64,000 nt of DNA, taken from contig NC_051068.1 of the NCBI RefSeq assembly GCF_004664715.2, positions 14,024,798 through 14,088,797 on the forward strand, given 5' to 3'. Positions within the stretch are counted from its first letter, which is position 1. Every line of letters begins with the position of its first letter. Shown one piece after another: positions 21,022-33,059 of this stretch. The position numbers and the translations under genes are program-made. This DNA comes from Peromyscus leucopus. Lineage: Eukaryota > Chordata > Mammalia > Rodentia > Cricetidae. The notes below the pieces were generated by a model. It ran no database searches. It saw only the letters and a program-made list of their open reading frames with translations, and was not told the origin of the DNA.

Positions 21022-21202
21022 CTTTTTTTTTGTTGTTGTTTTGTTTTTTGTTTTTTTGTTTTTTGAGACAGGGTTTCTCTGTGTAGCTTTGCGCCTTTCC
21101 TGAAACTCACTTGGTAGCCCAGGCTGGCCTCGAACTCACAGAGATCCGCCTGCCTCTGCCTCCCGAGTGCTGGGATTAAAGGTGTGTGCCACCACCGCCG
21201 GC
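21022..21202 (-). repeat. Young B1 SINE with target duplication
   Basis: A well conserved B1 (GAGACAGGGTTTCTCTGTGT to GTGTGTGCCACCACCGCCGG). The direct repeat TAAAGCCAAGCTTTTT occurs at about 21,010-21,027 and 21,203-21,218. Confidence 0.95.
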
Positions 21203-21317
21203 TAAAGCCAAGCTTTTTAGTGATGGCATTTGGTAAGAAAGAGGAAAATGCAAAGAGAGGGTGGCCAGGAAGCACCTTTTAGAGATGCTGTTTGGGAGTT
21301 TTCTTTGGAACTATGCC

Positions 21318-21401
21318 ATTGGAACTCTGTGAGTTCAAGGCCAGCCTGGTCTATACAGAGTTCCAGGCTAGCCAGGGCTACATAGTAAACCCTTGTCTCA
21401 A

Positions 21402-21438
<37 letters not shown>

Positions 21439-21450
21439 GTAATAATAATA
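21318..21450 (+). repeat. B1 3' half with (AAT)n tail
   Basis: GTGAGTTCAAGGCCAGCCTG to CCTTGTCTCAAAATAATAAT. The tail has grown into an AAT microsatellite at 21,402-21,450. Confidence 0.85.
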
Positions 21451-22567
21451 ACAATTCAGGCCCACAAGAGGACAGCAGCAACAGCTCCATACCATGCCAT
21501 GCTGGGGTGATCAGGACTTACTCAACCAAACGCCACCAAGGGTCTCTAGCCCTGGGCTGAGAGAGAGCTGCAACAGCTCTGTGACAACAAGGACCATCGT
21601 GGTGAGTGAGTACAGGGTGGGAGGGTGGAGGAGAGACAGAGGGGGGGTTCATGGACGGAGGCAAGTCTGAAGAGGTGAGGGTGCTGAGGAACAGGCTGAC
21701 ATGAATGGCCTGTTTGTCACCAGAGTCCAAGGTGATGTCCAGGCCTGGGTTATAGCCAAGAGCCTCGTCTTGGTCTGAGGCCCTGAAGCAGCTGAGGGGC
21801 CCTGAGTTGATGTCTGTGATTCCTTGCACCACTGAGGGCCAAGCAGAGGCCTGTAGTCTGGGCCACCACCTGGGGGGCCATGTTGGTGTCCAAGGGCAAT
21901 GCTGCCACAGAGGCCATGCCGATCCGAGTGGCCTGAACTTCCCGTGGAATCATGGTGACATCCAAGCCCAAGTTGCTTCCTAGGACCATGTCTGGGTCCT
22001 ACCACAGTTGCGTCTGCATTGATGCCTGTTGCCCATGTTGCCACCAAAGGCCACATAGATGCCAGGGGTCTAGGCCACAACCTGTGGCCATGTGGGTGTC
22101 CTGTCCAAGAGCCATGGGCCACCAGGGCCATGCTGATCTGAATGGCCTATTCTGTCACCTGGGGCCATGGTGTTATCTGGACCAGGGTTGCTGCTAAGGG
22201 CTGTGTCTGGGTCCATGGTCCTGTAGCAGCCAGGGACTGAGTTGATGTCCAGGGCTCCTGTTACCATCAAGGGCCATGCAGATGCCCCAGGTCTGGTCAG
22301 ACACCTGAGACCATGTTGATGCCAGGACTTGTGACATCTGAGTGGCATGTGCTGCCACTTGGGGCATGGTGACTTCTGGGCCCAAGCTGCTGCTGAAGGT
22401 CCTGTGGTCCTGCTGTAGCTGGGGTCTGTATTGATGTCCATGTTACCATAAAAGGTCTTAGGAACCACGTGTGTTGAAATCCGAGTGCCATGTTGAGCTG
22501 GCCATTCTTCTCACTGACCTTGGGATAGCTGGCCCTGCCCCTCCTCGCTGGATACTACAGTAGGAGA

Positions 22568-22594
22568 CCACACACACACACACACACACACACT
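22568..22594. repeat. (AC)n microsatellite
   Basis: A CA run of about 26 bases within the repeat block. Confidence 0.9.
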
Positions 22595-22883
22595 CAGAAA
22601 AGATAGCCTCCCCTCCCCCCACAGACTTGCACCTCACCTGTGCAACACACTAGAAGTAATCCTGTTGGAGGGCCCCTGTTGCAGGTGAGCCGGCCCCGAG
22701 GGTATGAGAGCAGCAGAGCTGACCCCGCCCTCCGCTAGACTACCAGGGGTGGCAAGAAGGAGGGAAAGATGCCCTCTCCCGACTCCTTGCCTGTGGCAAG
22801 TGAGAGAACTGGCCTGGGGACCAACCCAGGAGAGCTGGAAAACTAGCCCTGGCCCTCCCCAGAGGCAGCACACAGAGCAGACC

Positions 22884-22885
<2 letters not shown>

Positions 22886-22932
<47 letters not shown>
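22886..22932. repeat. (AC)n microsatellite
   Basis: A CA run of about 46 bases within the repeat block. Confidence 0.95.
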
Positions 22933-22933
<1 letters not shown>

Positions 22934-23465
22934 CGCCCAGGCAGCATACTGTCATGGGGGGCACAGGTGAGCAGGCCCTGAGGGTGTGAGAGCAGGAGAG
23001 CTGACCCCCCCCACCCCCACCCATTTTCCTCTACAGCATTTGGGAGAGAGCCCTGCACCTCGACTGGGCAGGACAGTGGGGCTGGCCCTGGTGGTGTGAG
23101 TGTGGTGAGCAGGGCCTGAGAACAAGAGAACTGGCCCTGCTCCTCGCTGCCTGCTGTATTGGGTGAGCGAGCCCAGGCAGTGCTGGAGACCTTGCCTAGG
23201 GGTGAGGGTGGGGGAAAGCTGGCGAGCTGACCAGTCCAGCTACCAACCAAGGCCAGAACCAGGGTTATGAGTTGACCTACCCAACATCCACCTCATCTGT
23301 GAACTGTTGGAGCATGGGATCCCCACGACCCAGGATAACAGCAGGACATCCAAGAGCAGCCGCAGTGAGAGTCCAGCATCGGTGGTGTAGAAATGGACAG
23401 AGGCCTCGCGCTGACCAACGACTCGTGGCAATGAACACTTGCAGGCGGAGATGAAAGGACTAAGG

Positions 23466-23800
23466 GGTGAACTGTGTGACTCACGGGGCCACACCACAGC
23501 TGCCACGACGAGATTCTTAGGAGGTGAACTGTGTGACTCACGGGGCCACACCACAGCTGCCACGATGAGATTCTTAAGAGGTGAACTGTGTGACTCACGG
23601 GGCCACACCACAGCTGCCACGACGAGATTCTTAAGAGGTGAACTGTGTGACTCTCGGGGCCACACCACAGCTGCCACGATGAGATTCTTAAGAGGTGAAC
23701 TGTGTGACTCACGGGGCCACACCACAGCTGCCACGACGAGATTCTTAAGAGGTGAACTGTGTGACTCTCGGGGACACAACACAGCTTCTATGACAAGATT
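23466..23800. repeat. 57-bp minisatellite, about 5.8 units
   Basis: Units starting GGTGAACTGTGTGACTC occur at 23,466, 23,523, 23,580, 23,637 and 23,694, spaced exactly 57 bp. The sixth is diverged. Variation between units is confined to a few sites (CACGG/CTCGG, CGACG/CGATG). As 57 is a multiple of three, open frames persist on both strands. These are not genes. Confidence 0.95.
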
Positions 23801-23999
23801 CTTCTCCTTTTTTTTTTTTTTTTTTAAGGTTCTCTTTGGTTGGTTGGCTTGGTTTTTGGTTTTTCTTTTGCATTTTTTTTGTTTCAGGGGAGGTTGCAAG
23901 GGCAGAGGGCAGATGCAGAGGTCGCGGGGGAAGATGGGTGGGATTGGAATGCATGATGTGAAATCTGAAAAGAATCAATAAAAGTTAAAAAATTTAAAC

Positions 24000-24200
24000 A
24001 TAATAATTATTATAATTATAATTATTTATTTATATTCATACAGTTATATATTTGTTTATGTTATTTACATTATATTATTTTATTTTATACTATTATATTA
24101 TTACACAGCATTACATATTATAATATACAATAATATAATTGTAATGTATTAATATTATTTATTGTTTATATTATATAATATATTTATATTATTATTTAAA
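24000..24200. repeat. AT-rich low-complexity tract
   Basis: About 200 bases almost entirely of A and T with TATTATA motifs. Confidence 0.9.
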
Positions 24201-24212
24201 AATGAAGAAAAT

Positions 24213-24335
24213 TGCCACTAATGAGCCTGTGATCCCAGCAGGTGGGAGTCTGGAGTCAGAAGATCATGAATTTGAGGCTGGACTGGGCTGCACAGGGAGA
24301 CTGTCTCAAAAAATAAAAAATAAAAATAAAGAAGA
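24213..24335 (+). repeat. B1-like SINE, diverged
   Basis: GCCTGTGATCCCAGCAGGTG to GAGACTGTCTCAAAAAATAA. Confidence 0.65.
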
Positions 24336-24379
24336 GAAGAAGGAGCTACTTGCATATTCTGGTTGAAATTCAGATTGAA

Positions 24380-24665
24380 CAGTCTGGGTGTGGTAACACA
24401 CCTCTCAAGTTCCAGCACTGGAATAGAGGCTGATGCCAACTCAAAGCCAGTCTGGATTACCAGGCCGGACTGGAGAAATGATGAGTCATCATGTGCTGTT
24501 CCTCCACAGGACCCCAGTTCAGCTCCCCACAGCCCACTGGGCAGCTCACAACTGCCAGTAACTATGACTCCAGGCAGTTCTGATGCCTCTGGCTTCCCGG
24601 GTCCTCAGCGTTCACCTGCACATATCCACACAGAGACACAAAATTAAAGACAATTCTTTTAGAAA
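24380..24665 (+). repeat. B1 fragment followed by B2/B3 SINE
   Basis: A diverged B1 part (GTCTGGGTGTGGTAACACAC) runs to about 24,470. A B2/B3-type body follows, with GACCCCAGTTCAGCTCCCCA, GGGCAGCTCACAACTGCCAG and an AATTAAAGACAATTC end. Confidence 0.6.
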
Positions 24666-25077
24666 GAATCAAATTAAGGGAAAAAAGAAAAATATGAGAC
24701 AAGTTGTGGTATGTTATGACTTTTTTTTTTAAAGGCCTTAATCATGTTACAGAAGCGTACACTAATAACGCACATAAGATTATTTAGGGCTGAAGTTTCA
24801 CTTACCAAACAACTAGTCCAGCAGTGGCAATGTGAAGGTTGGCCATGCTAATTGTTTTTTGAACATGCTAATTGTTTCCATGTTTTATGAATCTCTCATA
24901 GTCCAAAGTATGGAAGGTTTTTAATGGGTGCTCATTTTCTTCTTAAGCCCTGGTGGGTGGAGATGGCTGTACTATCTCGAAGATAAGTTACTAGTAGGAA
25001 AGGGTTCTAGAAAGAGCAATCTTTATAACTTAAGTTTCAATTCCGAGCACAACTGGAGACTTCTGTGACAAGAGAGT
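24666..25077. other. Unique sequence, no gene seen
   Basis: Contains a short near-duplication (ATGCTAATTGTTT twice at about 24,846-24,880). Nothing else is recognised. Confidence 0.5.
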
Positions 25078-25530
25078 ACCAACACTGCAGAGCTGAGTCC
25101 ATGGGGACATTCCAGTGTGTGCAAGACAGCCAAGCACCAACACTGCAGAGCTGAGTACACGGGTCCGGTGAGGGACGGGCTGGAAATACCGGTGTGTGCG
25201 AGACAGCCAAGCACCAACACTACAGAGCTGAGTCCATGGGGACATTCCAGTGTGTGCAAGACAGCCAAGCACCAACACTGCAGAGCTGAGTCCATGGGTC
25301 CGGTGAGGGACGGGCTGGAAATACCGGTGTGTACGAGACAGCCAAGCACCAACACTGCAGAGCTGAGTACACGGGTCCGGTGAGGGACGGGCTGGAAATA
25401 CCGGTGTGTGCGAGACAGCCAAGCACCAACACTACAGAGCTGAGTACATGGGGACATTCCAGTGTGTGCGAGACAGCCAAGCACCAACACTGCAGAGCTG
25501 AGTACACGGGTCCGGTGAGGACGGGCTGGA
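25078..25530. repeat. Two-unit minisatellite, order A-B-A-B-B-A-B
   Basis: Unit A is 58 bp (with GGGGACATTCCAGTGTGTG) and unit B is 77 bp (with GGTCCGGTGAGGGACGGG). Both start ACCAACACTGCAGAGCTGAG or a one-base variant. Starts are 25,078 A, 25,136 B, 25,213 A, 25,271 B, 25,348 B, 25,425 A and 25,483 B (partial). Frames through it on both strands are a by-product. Confidence 0.95.
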
Positions 25531-25591
25531 CCATGTGCATAGGAACTCATGCACTTCAAGGAAAGCCAGTGCTGCTTCAGGTTTGTTTCTG

Positions 25592-25740
25592 TTTTTTTGT
25601 TTGTTCAGACACAGGATCTTACTCTATGGCCCAGACCGGTCTTGAACTCGTATGCCACCCTGTCAAGCCTTGAATTTGTGAGGTACTCCAATCTCAGCTT
25701 CCGAGTACTGAGATTAAAGGCATGAGACACCACACCTGGA
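25592..25740 (-). repeat. B1 SINE
   Basis: CAGACACAGGATCTTACTCT to GCATGAGACACCACACCTGG, with a short internal insertion around 25,650-25,680. Confidence 0.75.
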
Positions 25741-25767
25741 TAAATATCGGATTGAAAACATACTGAG

Positions 25768-26070
25768 GGTCTAGAGAGATGGCTCAGTTGATACAATATT
25801 TGCCATGCATGCAGTCATGAGAACCTGAGGACCTGAGGTCAATGCCCAGAAGCCATGTGAGGTGTGGTGGGCTTGTAATCCCAGTGTGTGGGGGGGGGGT
25901 GGGGGGGACAGGTGGATCCCTGAAGCTCACTGGCCCAGCACCAGAAAGTTCCAGGCCCAGGGAAGACCTCACATCTAAACAAGGTACCAAGGAATAACAG
26001 GGAGGTTGACCTCTGGCCTTCACCTGCGTGCACCTGAACACGCACATACACATGTAAAAATTCATAATGA
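25768..26070 (+). repeat. B4-type composite SINE
   Basis: The ID-like head GTCTAGAGAGATGGCTCAGT is joined to a B1-like part with a G-rich interruption (about 25,889-25,907). It ends with ACACGCACATACACATG. Confidence 0.7.
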
Positions 26071-26322
26071 ACCTCCTACACACCAGGTAATATTCTAAAT
26101 TATGTACATGTACTTATTTAGCCCTTGCCATACCTAGATGGAGTTGGGATATTACCGTCCTTTGTGTGAACTTGGAAGCAGAAGCACACAGGGCAGAAGT
26201 TTTGCCTACCGGAAGTACTTGCTCTGTAATGAGGATGTGGACCTCTGAGACTGACAACTGTGAGTCAGGACAGCCGTGGACGATGAAGGAGCACTGTTGA
26301 AAGATGTATAAAGAAGGTAAGG

Positions 26323-26484
26323 AGCCGGGCGGTGGTGGCGCATGCCTCTAATCCCAGCACTCGGGAGGCAGAGCCAGGTGGATCTCTGTGAGTTCGAGGC
26401 CATCCTGGGCTACCAAGTGAGTTCCAGGAAAGGCGCAAAGCTACACAGACAGACCCTGTCTCGAAAAACCAAAAAAAAAAAAAG
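26323..26484 (+). repeat. Young B1 SINE
   Basis: Highly conserved, from GCCGGGCGGTGGTGGCGCAT to CTGTCTCGAAAAACC plus A13. GAAGGTAAGGA on the left and GGAGGTAAGGA on the right form an imperfect target duplication. Confidence 0.95.
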
Positions 26485-27945
26485 GAGGTAAGGAAGAGGA
26501 CTCTGAAACAAAGCAGCCAATTCAGAAACAAAGAATCAAGACAAGGATCAATAGAAGTCCAAAACCTAACACATTCCCGAAAGAGGAAGCGGCTGATGGT
26601 GTCTGCTGTGCAACGGATGTGGAAAGATGCCCGCTACAGCTTTCCTGTCGCTGGCAGTGGACTCAGCCACAGCTCACAAAAGCTTATCTCCCCTGGATAC
26701 TTCGCCATAACATGACACGGTGTGAGCCTAACTTGTAAATTAAAAGACATGCTTTTATAACAGCCTCTACAATGGCGTATCTTGCCTGAAAATACATGAA
26801 ATGCACAAATCCAGACATCCACAGTATAACTAGAGAGAATTTTCTGTGGCTAATAATGGAATTCCTTCAGAGTTGTAGGATCCATTTCAGGATTCTCTTA
26901 GGCCAGAATCCTTCTTAATGCATTTAAAATATGATTCCACTTTCTAATCTGTCAGAATCTGTCAGACCTGGAATTCTAAACAAATTTGCAGCACACCTGT
27001 ATTATGTATTCCATGTGTTCTAGTGCTGGCTGACTATGAAAACATTAAACTTTCAGGGAGAATGAAGCTTAAGAGCTGCTAAAGAAAATGATTAGCTTCT
27101 CCTACAACTCAAAGATTATGTGGTTTAAATTTTCCAAACTTATTTTGATTTTCAGTGAGTGAATTGCTAGCTTTTATGTTCTTTGTCTCCTAGAAAAAAA
27201 AAATCTCCACATTCTCAGGAAATACATTTTGAAAGGGATAATAGTGACGGTCTTCATTTCACCTGCGTATGTGCAGTTCTTGAAAACTACACAAGCATGA
27301 AATACATTGTGGGGAATTAGAGATTTTCCTCTCCAAGAGTCTGTTTGTAATCATTAGTGTAACACTAGCCCATAGTTTAACTTTTATGAGAGAGCCATAT
27401 ACTAAGTCAAGTGTTTTGGGTTGAATTTTTAAATTCACTGTATACCTTTATGAGTTTCTTTTTTATGACCTATACCTTTATGGTATCAGGAAATGGAAGG
27501 CACATTTGCACCTTGGTTTGGATGGTACAGGGAACTGGACTAACACCTCACACACAGGCAAGGGCCCCATCAGCCCTGCCCTGGGTACTTCTTAATCCAG
27601 TAAAGTCAACAATGGAAATTAGCCGTCACACAGAATATGTACGTATGTTTGCATAGCAAAGTATACATTATTGAAACTGATAGTGGAAATAAATAAAGGT
27701 TGTGACTTATTAATAATAAATCAATAGTGTTGGCTTTGGGATGCAGGTGTAACTTGGTGGCTGGGCAGTTACCTAGCATGCATAAGGAATTGGCTCTTGC
27801 TGATTTCTGTCACTCTGAAGATGGAACCAAAGCTTACAATAATGTTAGGCAAGCATTTTCCCACTGAGTGTATCCCAGCAGAGACTTGGGGTTTAATCTC
27901 AAATATGTGGAAAAAATTAAAAATAAAGCATGCAATAAAATGTTG
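26485..27945. other. Unique sequence, no gene seen
   Basis: About 1.5 kb without recognised repeats. The 81-codon frame at 27,411-27,656 has no identifiable domain or flanking splice structure. Confidence 0.5.
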
Positions 27946-27946
27946 G

Positions 27947-28045
27947 CCTACATCTGGGTACAGTAGCTCACAGCTGTAATCCTAGTACTTGGGAGGCTAA
28001 TGCAGAATTGCCAAGAGTTCAAGAGTTTTGTCTCAGCAAGGACAA
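27947..28045 (+). repeat. B1-like SINE, old
   Basis: GTACAGTAGCTCACAGCTGT to AGTTTTGTCTCAGCAAGG. Confidence 0.6.
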
Positions 28046-28375
28046 AAATAACAGATATAACCCTACATCAGAATTTATGAAAAGTCTTGTTTTATTATTA
28101 TCTCACCCTGAAAAGAGGCAAAAGTACTGATGACTGCTCCCCAGGGAATCTACAAAGTCCAAGTCTGGCAGTAATTCCTAACTTCTTGTGACATGACTTT
28201 TGGGGAACGGGAGCATTAAAAATCTGGTGTAGGGATAAGTCAAGATCATCAGAACACCAAACTCTCAATCAATTATTTCCTAAATGAAATCTGCATATTC
28301 CTGGGTTGGCAGAAGTCAGAAAAGTCAAAGCTATTTGTTTGTTTGGTTACTCATTTCTTTTTTCTTTTTCATAAT

Positions 28376-28522
28376 TATTGGTTGTTTCTTTTGAAACTAT
28401 AGAACCTAGACTGGTCTGGAATTCATTATGTAGGTAGCCTAGACTAGCCTTAATCACGATCATGCTCTTCTGACATCCTCCTAAGCACAAGGAGTGCAGA
28501 AGTTGGCCATTGCATCCAACTT
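28376..28522 (-). repeat. B1 SINE, diverged
   Basis: GAACCTAGACTGGTCTGGAA and TGTAGGTAGCCTAGACTAGC show a B1-derived body with an internal repeat. It ends near GCCATTGCATCCAAC. Confidence 0.6.
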
Positions 28523-29083
28523 AAAGTTATTTTTATGATGTAAGTACAGTGCAATTTCTCTCCCACCCTAATAACAATTGTCACTGGTGAAAAGCAATGG
28601 TGTGTGAAATGGTGGGTTCCTCAGCTGGAATTGAGAGGCTGGTCCCCAGCTACACTGGCAGTCATCACATCCTCCACCCCCATGAACTCCCAGCACAAAT
28701 GGAGGCCAAGGGTCTAGGGGTGTAGTGGAGCATTTGTAGAGTCTGTACAGGGCAAGGTTCAGTAGTTGTCACCGAAAAAAAATGGAATAAATGATATTAA
28801 AAGTCAGATGTACTTGTCTTGGTAACATCTTGTGTGACAAAATGGAAGTACCCACAGGCACTTCCTGAAGCTGGATGGTTCTCTCTAGGGGAAGAAACGT
28901 GCACAGCGGAGGTTCAGGTGGCACCAATGTTTATGATCATGAAATGTTAATTGTTTAGGAAAAAACAATTGGTGAGGCTGACAGCTATGAAGACTTTTTA
29001 TTTTTACTAATAAATATAATTCTGGTACTTCAAGGAAAACAAAAAATGGCATTTATTGTTTGTAACGAAAATTTGAGACTTTA
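28523..29083. other. Unique sequence, no gene seen
   Basis: Nothing recognised. Confidence 0.5.
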
Positions 29084-29263
29084 TGGGACTGGAGAGATGG
29101 CTCGGTGGTATAGAGCACCAGTTGCTCTTCTGGAGGATCTGCGCTCACTTCCCCGCACCTAGATGGCAGCCCACAACCACCTGTAGCTCCAGTTCTAGGG
29201 AATCTGACACTCTCTCCCAGCCTCTGCAGGTACCAGGCACAAACAGGATGCACAGACATGCAG

Positions 29264-29308
<45 letters not shown>

Positions 29309-29325
29309 AAATAAAAATAAATCTT
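29084..29325 (+). repeat. B2/B3 SINE with (AC)n
   Basis: GGACTGGAGAGATGGCTCGG at the head, CCTCTGCAGGTACCAGGCAC in the body, a CA run of about 42 bases (29,264-29,305) and an AATAAAAATAAATC tail. Confidence 0.9.
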
Positions 29326-32137
29326 ATAAAAAAATTGATCCTCTAGGACAAAATTTAAGTTTTGGAAAATGTGAATTTATAACCATGAATTTGGTAGTTT
29401 TTACAATGGGATTGGTTGCAATCTTAGCAATTACATAATGAAGTTAATCAGAATTAATTCTGAAAACCGAAACAAGTCAGTGGATCAATACTCCCAGTAA
29501 TCAATAACTATTGCTATGAAGCCATGTAAGAGTGAAAGATCTATTCAGTGTTCAAGGCAGACCAGAGTATTTCAACAAAACCACATACACATGTAGAAAG
29601 AATTGATAGATAAAATAGCTACCAAATTTTAATTCTGAAATGTTACTGGCAAAACATTGTAAAGAGTTATAACTGGTCTATAGGCAAGATGTAGTACTGA
29701 GTCCATGCATAGCCTCCAGGGACTTGAACCTGACTGGGTGGTAAGGGAATGAAGAAAGACAGACACGGCAAACCCACAGAAGAGCTGGGACCAGATGGGA
29801 CTAGGATGTCTGCTGGGGAAACCATGACAACCCAGAAACTCAGTGTATTTGTTATATAGAGGTGAACAGAGAGGCGGGGTTATTACAAACAGCTGGACAA
29901 GGAGATGGGGTTATCATGAACAGATGAACAAGGGGGCAGCGTTCACGGTACACAGCTGGATCAAGGAGACAGGGTTAGCTGATCTCTGTAGGAGCAGCCT
30001 CTGCAGTGAAACAGTCTTCAGGCTGTGAACAGCCTGTGGAGAGCTTTCTGTACACACTATCAACATCCACACAGGACCATCTCCTCGTGGATCTGAGGCT
30101 TTGGGGCCCTTGACACAATGCCCGTGCCTGTGTAGTCACACGCTTGCTAACGGCTTCTTCTGCTCCCTACAAGGCGGAGTATATTTCAACTCAGGATATT
30201 TCTCCAATGGACTGAAATTTCACAAACTGCGATTTGAAGGTGAAAACCTAAATCTTTGGAAATACAAGTAACAGAGGGAGCCCTCAGATTCAGCTACATA
30301 TGAGGCAACATGTGTCCCTTTTGCTGTAGAGAAATCAGGGGAGGGACGGAGGACAGAGAGATGGGGAAGTTCTCAGGATGTGTCTTTTCCAAATTCTTAC
30401 AGCCTTGGACTTGGGGAGAAGTGAGACTCTCTGGTGTCCTTTGAAAGGCAGTATTTTTCTGGCTTTCACGGTTCCAGATATATCTCAGTACAATCAAGTG
30501 ATGTGAAGCTACCACATTATCCAAACCAACCTGGAACTGAAACCTATCTAAAAAAAAAGGTAAGGGCCGTGGGGCACACCTAGTCACATCCTGTCTATGA
30601 TTTCTAATTAGAACATCAGATTGCACGGAAGTCTCGCCCACCACCTCAGGAGTCTTTCCTCCTCAGAGACAAGGAAACTGTGCTCCAGAAACATCAAGAG
30701 TCTCGCTCAAGTTTTCAGCGTGGTGAATGCCAGAGAGGACTGGAAACACAGGCTTTTCTCCAAGCAACTTGATGGTCAGATGGCTTTCATCCTTGCTTGT
30801 CAGTTCCCTCTCACTAAACTGACATGGAGGTTTTCCTAACCACAGGCAAAAGGACACAGCATGCTAAAGAACTAGTTAAATAGAATCAAGGAACTCTATT
30901 TACTTTCAAAAAAAAGATAAAAACTTTCGTTAAATGCTAAAAAGTTCATAATAGTCTAGTCCGTTGATACAAGTTCTTAGGTTTCAATTACAGAAGAGCA
31001 TTATTGGCAAAGTACAGGAGCTCTCCCCTAATTTGTCAGATGACTTTCCTAGACAGAGCGCTTTTGATCTGCCCTTACACAAAGGAACAAATGTGTAGAC
31101 TTCAATGCTTAATAAAGTTGAAAGCTTCTCTCTGGGGGAACTGAAATTTTTATCAAAGGCGGATAGACCTGGTTGCAGCTGCCATAAAGAAGGGCCACAT
31201 AGAGCCAAGGGGAAAGAAGTTACCCATTACTGGTGATGCAGACCCTTGAACACGGCCATATTAATTGGAATCTATTGCATAGGGCATCCCACTACATGCT
31301 GGGCCAATGACCCTGAAAGTGTTGAGTCTCTCTGGTGTATAAAAAAAGTTCAGATGTAAAAATAATCATAAAGATGGCAAATTCTCTATCCTTGAATGGG
31401 CCCAGCTACCCTGAGATCTGGGTGACCAGAGATTTTCTTTTTTAAATAATGTCCTTTCAGTGAGTGTCCATATATACATCTTCTTTTTCAACCATTTGAA
31501 AACTTGTAATAATTTCACACAGAGCTTTCGGTGCGAAAACATTCAGAAGAATGAGGCTAATGAAACGTGACAACGTTTGCACCTTCACTTCTGTACCTGG
31601 GGAAATTTCCGATTAAAAGGTGTACAGACGCTCAAATTGGAATTTCTTTATTGCACCCCAAATGAATAACTTCTGTCCCAATAGCAAATTAGTGAGATCA
31701 AAACCTGGGATAATCCAGGCCCTGCTGTGGGTGCATCAGGATGAGGACCCCATGCACGTGTGATTGAAGTCTGTGCCCTCAGATGCTCGTATTGTTCCCT
31801 GTGTCGGGGATGTGTAAAGAGTAATCACTGTGTTTGTCTTTAAGTGTGTACTACTCCTGAAAGACATCATTGCCTCTTTCTCCTTTTCTTCCTGCTTTTA
31901 AAATGAAGCCACGTGAGATACCACAATGTCAGTGATAACCTTAATTTCAGAAACATTGTCAAGATACACTAACAGGGACAATCCCTTCGTAAGATTCTCA
32001 AATTTTGCCTAATTTTTCAAATTAATTGCCTAAAATGTAAAAGCAATGAGAGTGTAAACCTGCCAATCGGAGGATGGACGGCCTTTTAAAGTACTGCCCT
32101 CGAATCCAACTTCCCTTACTCTGAGCTACAAGTCCCC
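29326..32137. other. 2.8 kb of unique sequence, no gene seen
   Basis: The longest stretch without recognised repeats. A short repeated phrase (GGGGTTATNAC..ACAG.TGGA.AAGG) occurs at about 29,875-29,965. Frames of up to about 116 codons (30,294-30,644, minus) have no known motif. Its freedom from repeats makes it a candidate for conserved non-coding or regulatory sequence, but nothing in the bases shows this. Confidence 0.45.
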
Positions 32138-32140
32138 AAA

Positions 32141-32198
<58 letters not shown>

Positions 32199-32335
32199 GT
32201 CTGCATGTATGTCTGTGTGAGGATGCTAGACCCCTAGAACTGGAGTTACAGCCACGTGTGGGTACTGGTAATTGAGCCTGGGTCCTCTGGAAGAGCAGCC
32301 AGTGCTCTTAAATGCTGAGCCATCTCTCCAACCCC
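32138..32335 (-). repeat. B2/B3 SINE with (TG)n
   Basis: A TG run of about 52 bases (32,143-32,194), then GTCTGCATGTATGTCTGTGT and the tRNA-like end GCTGAGCCATCTCTCCAACC. Confidence 0.9.
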
Positions 32336-32504
32336 TCAGTTCCCAAATCTTAAGCATATCTTACTGTTCTCCCAAGTTATGTACCCCAAACTAAAAAGCT
32401 GCCCTGTTTATATTACATCCAATTTATATTTCCTACAAATGATAAACAAGTATGCTAATTGGATTTTTAAGAAAATTATTTTTTGTTGACACGTAAAAAC
32501 TATA

Positions 32505-32645
32505 GCCAGGTATGCTTGCACATAATTGTAATCTTAGCACTTAGGCAGAGGCAAGGGGATCGCCACAAGTTTAAGGCTAGCCTGTGTTACACAGTGAGTT
32601 CCATGTCAGCAAAGACTACATAATAACTCCTATTTTTAGAAAAAA
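32505..32645 (+). repeat. B1 SINE, old
   Basis: GCCAGGTATGCTTGCACATA to ACTACATAATAACTCC, then an A-rich tail. Confidence 0.7.
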
Positions 32646-32822
32646 AACAACTAAATATGAAAGTCGTAGGTGTTTATGAATATAACACAATATTTTACTC
32701 CCTGTATACATTAGAGTTTTATTTATCTAATCCAATTTGACAAATCAAGCTATTTAACACAGTTATTACTCCATATGTTTTTAATTTTTTGTGATGAAAA
32801 CATTTAAAATCTTCAAACAAAG

Positions 32823-33006
32823 CTTTCACTTTTTAATTATGTGTAGGCCTATCAGTGTGTGGGGTTTTTTTTCCACATAAATGCAGTACCCATGGAGGCC
32901 ATAAGAGGGCACTGGATGCCCTGGACCCGGAGTTACAGGTGGTTGTGAATTACCCAATGTGAGTGCTGGGAAATGAACTTTTAACCACTGAACCATCTCT
33001 GCAGCC
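32823..33006 (-). repeat. B2/B3 SINE
   Basis: AGAGGGCACTGGATGCCCTG and GAACCATCTCTGCAGCC mark a minus-strand copy with a diverged tail. Confidence 0.8.
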
Positions 33007-33059
33007 AAAAGAATCTGCTTATTAGCAGTCTTAAAACAGACAGTGTATGCTCATAGCGA

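Larger units (their letters stand above)
21500..23990. repeat. Low-copy degenerate repeat block (satellite-like)
   Basis: About 2.5 kb of GC-richer DNA made of loosely repeated modules, for example GGGCCATG..GATG.CCAGG phrases in 21,650-22,490 and GAGAGCTGACCC or GAGAACTGGCC phrases in 22,690-23,200. It ends with GAATCAATAAAAGTTAAAAA at about 23,970. It reminds me of murine MurSatRep-type repeats, but this is memory only. The long frames inside it arise from the repetition. Confidence 0.5.

Noticed and set aside
21649..22468. 132- and 160-codon minus frames
   Set aside because: They lie in the degenerate repeat block. The repeated Gly-Pro-Asp-Ser phrases reflect DNA repeats, and no family is recognised.
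23240..23981. 219-codon minus frame and 180-codon plus frame, the former being the longest frame in the window
   Set aside because: Both run through the 57-bp minisatellite, whose length is a multiple of three. Open on both strands, no domain, not a gene.
25078..25530. CRISPR-like array
   Set aside because: A eukaryotic minisatellite. Units are direct neighbours without unique spacers.
25023..25673. 178-, 130- and 114-codon frames at 25 kb
   Set aside because: Translations of the A/B minisatellite.
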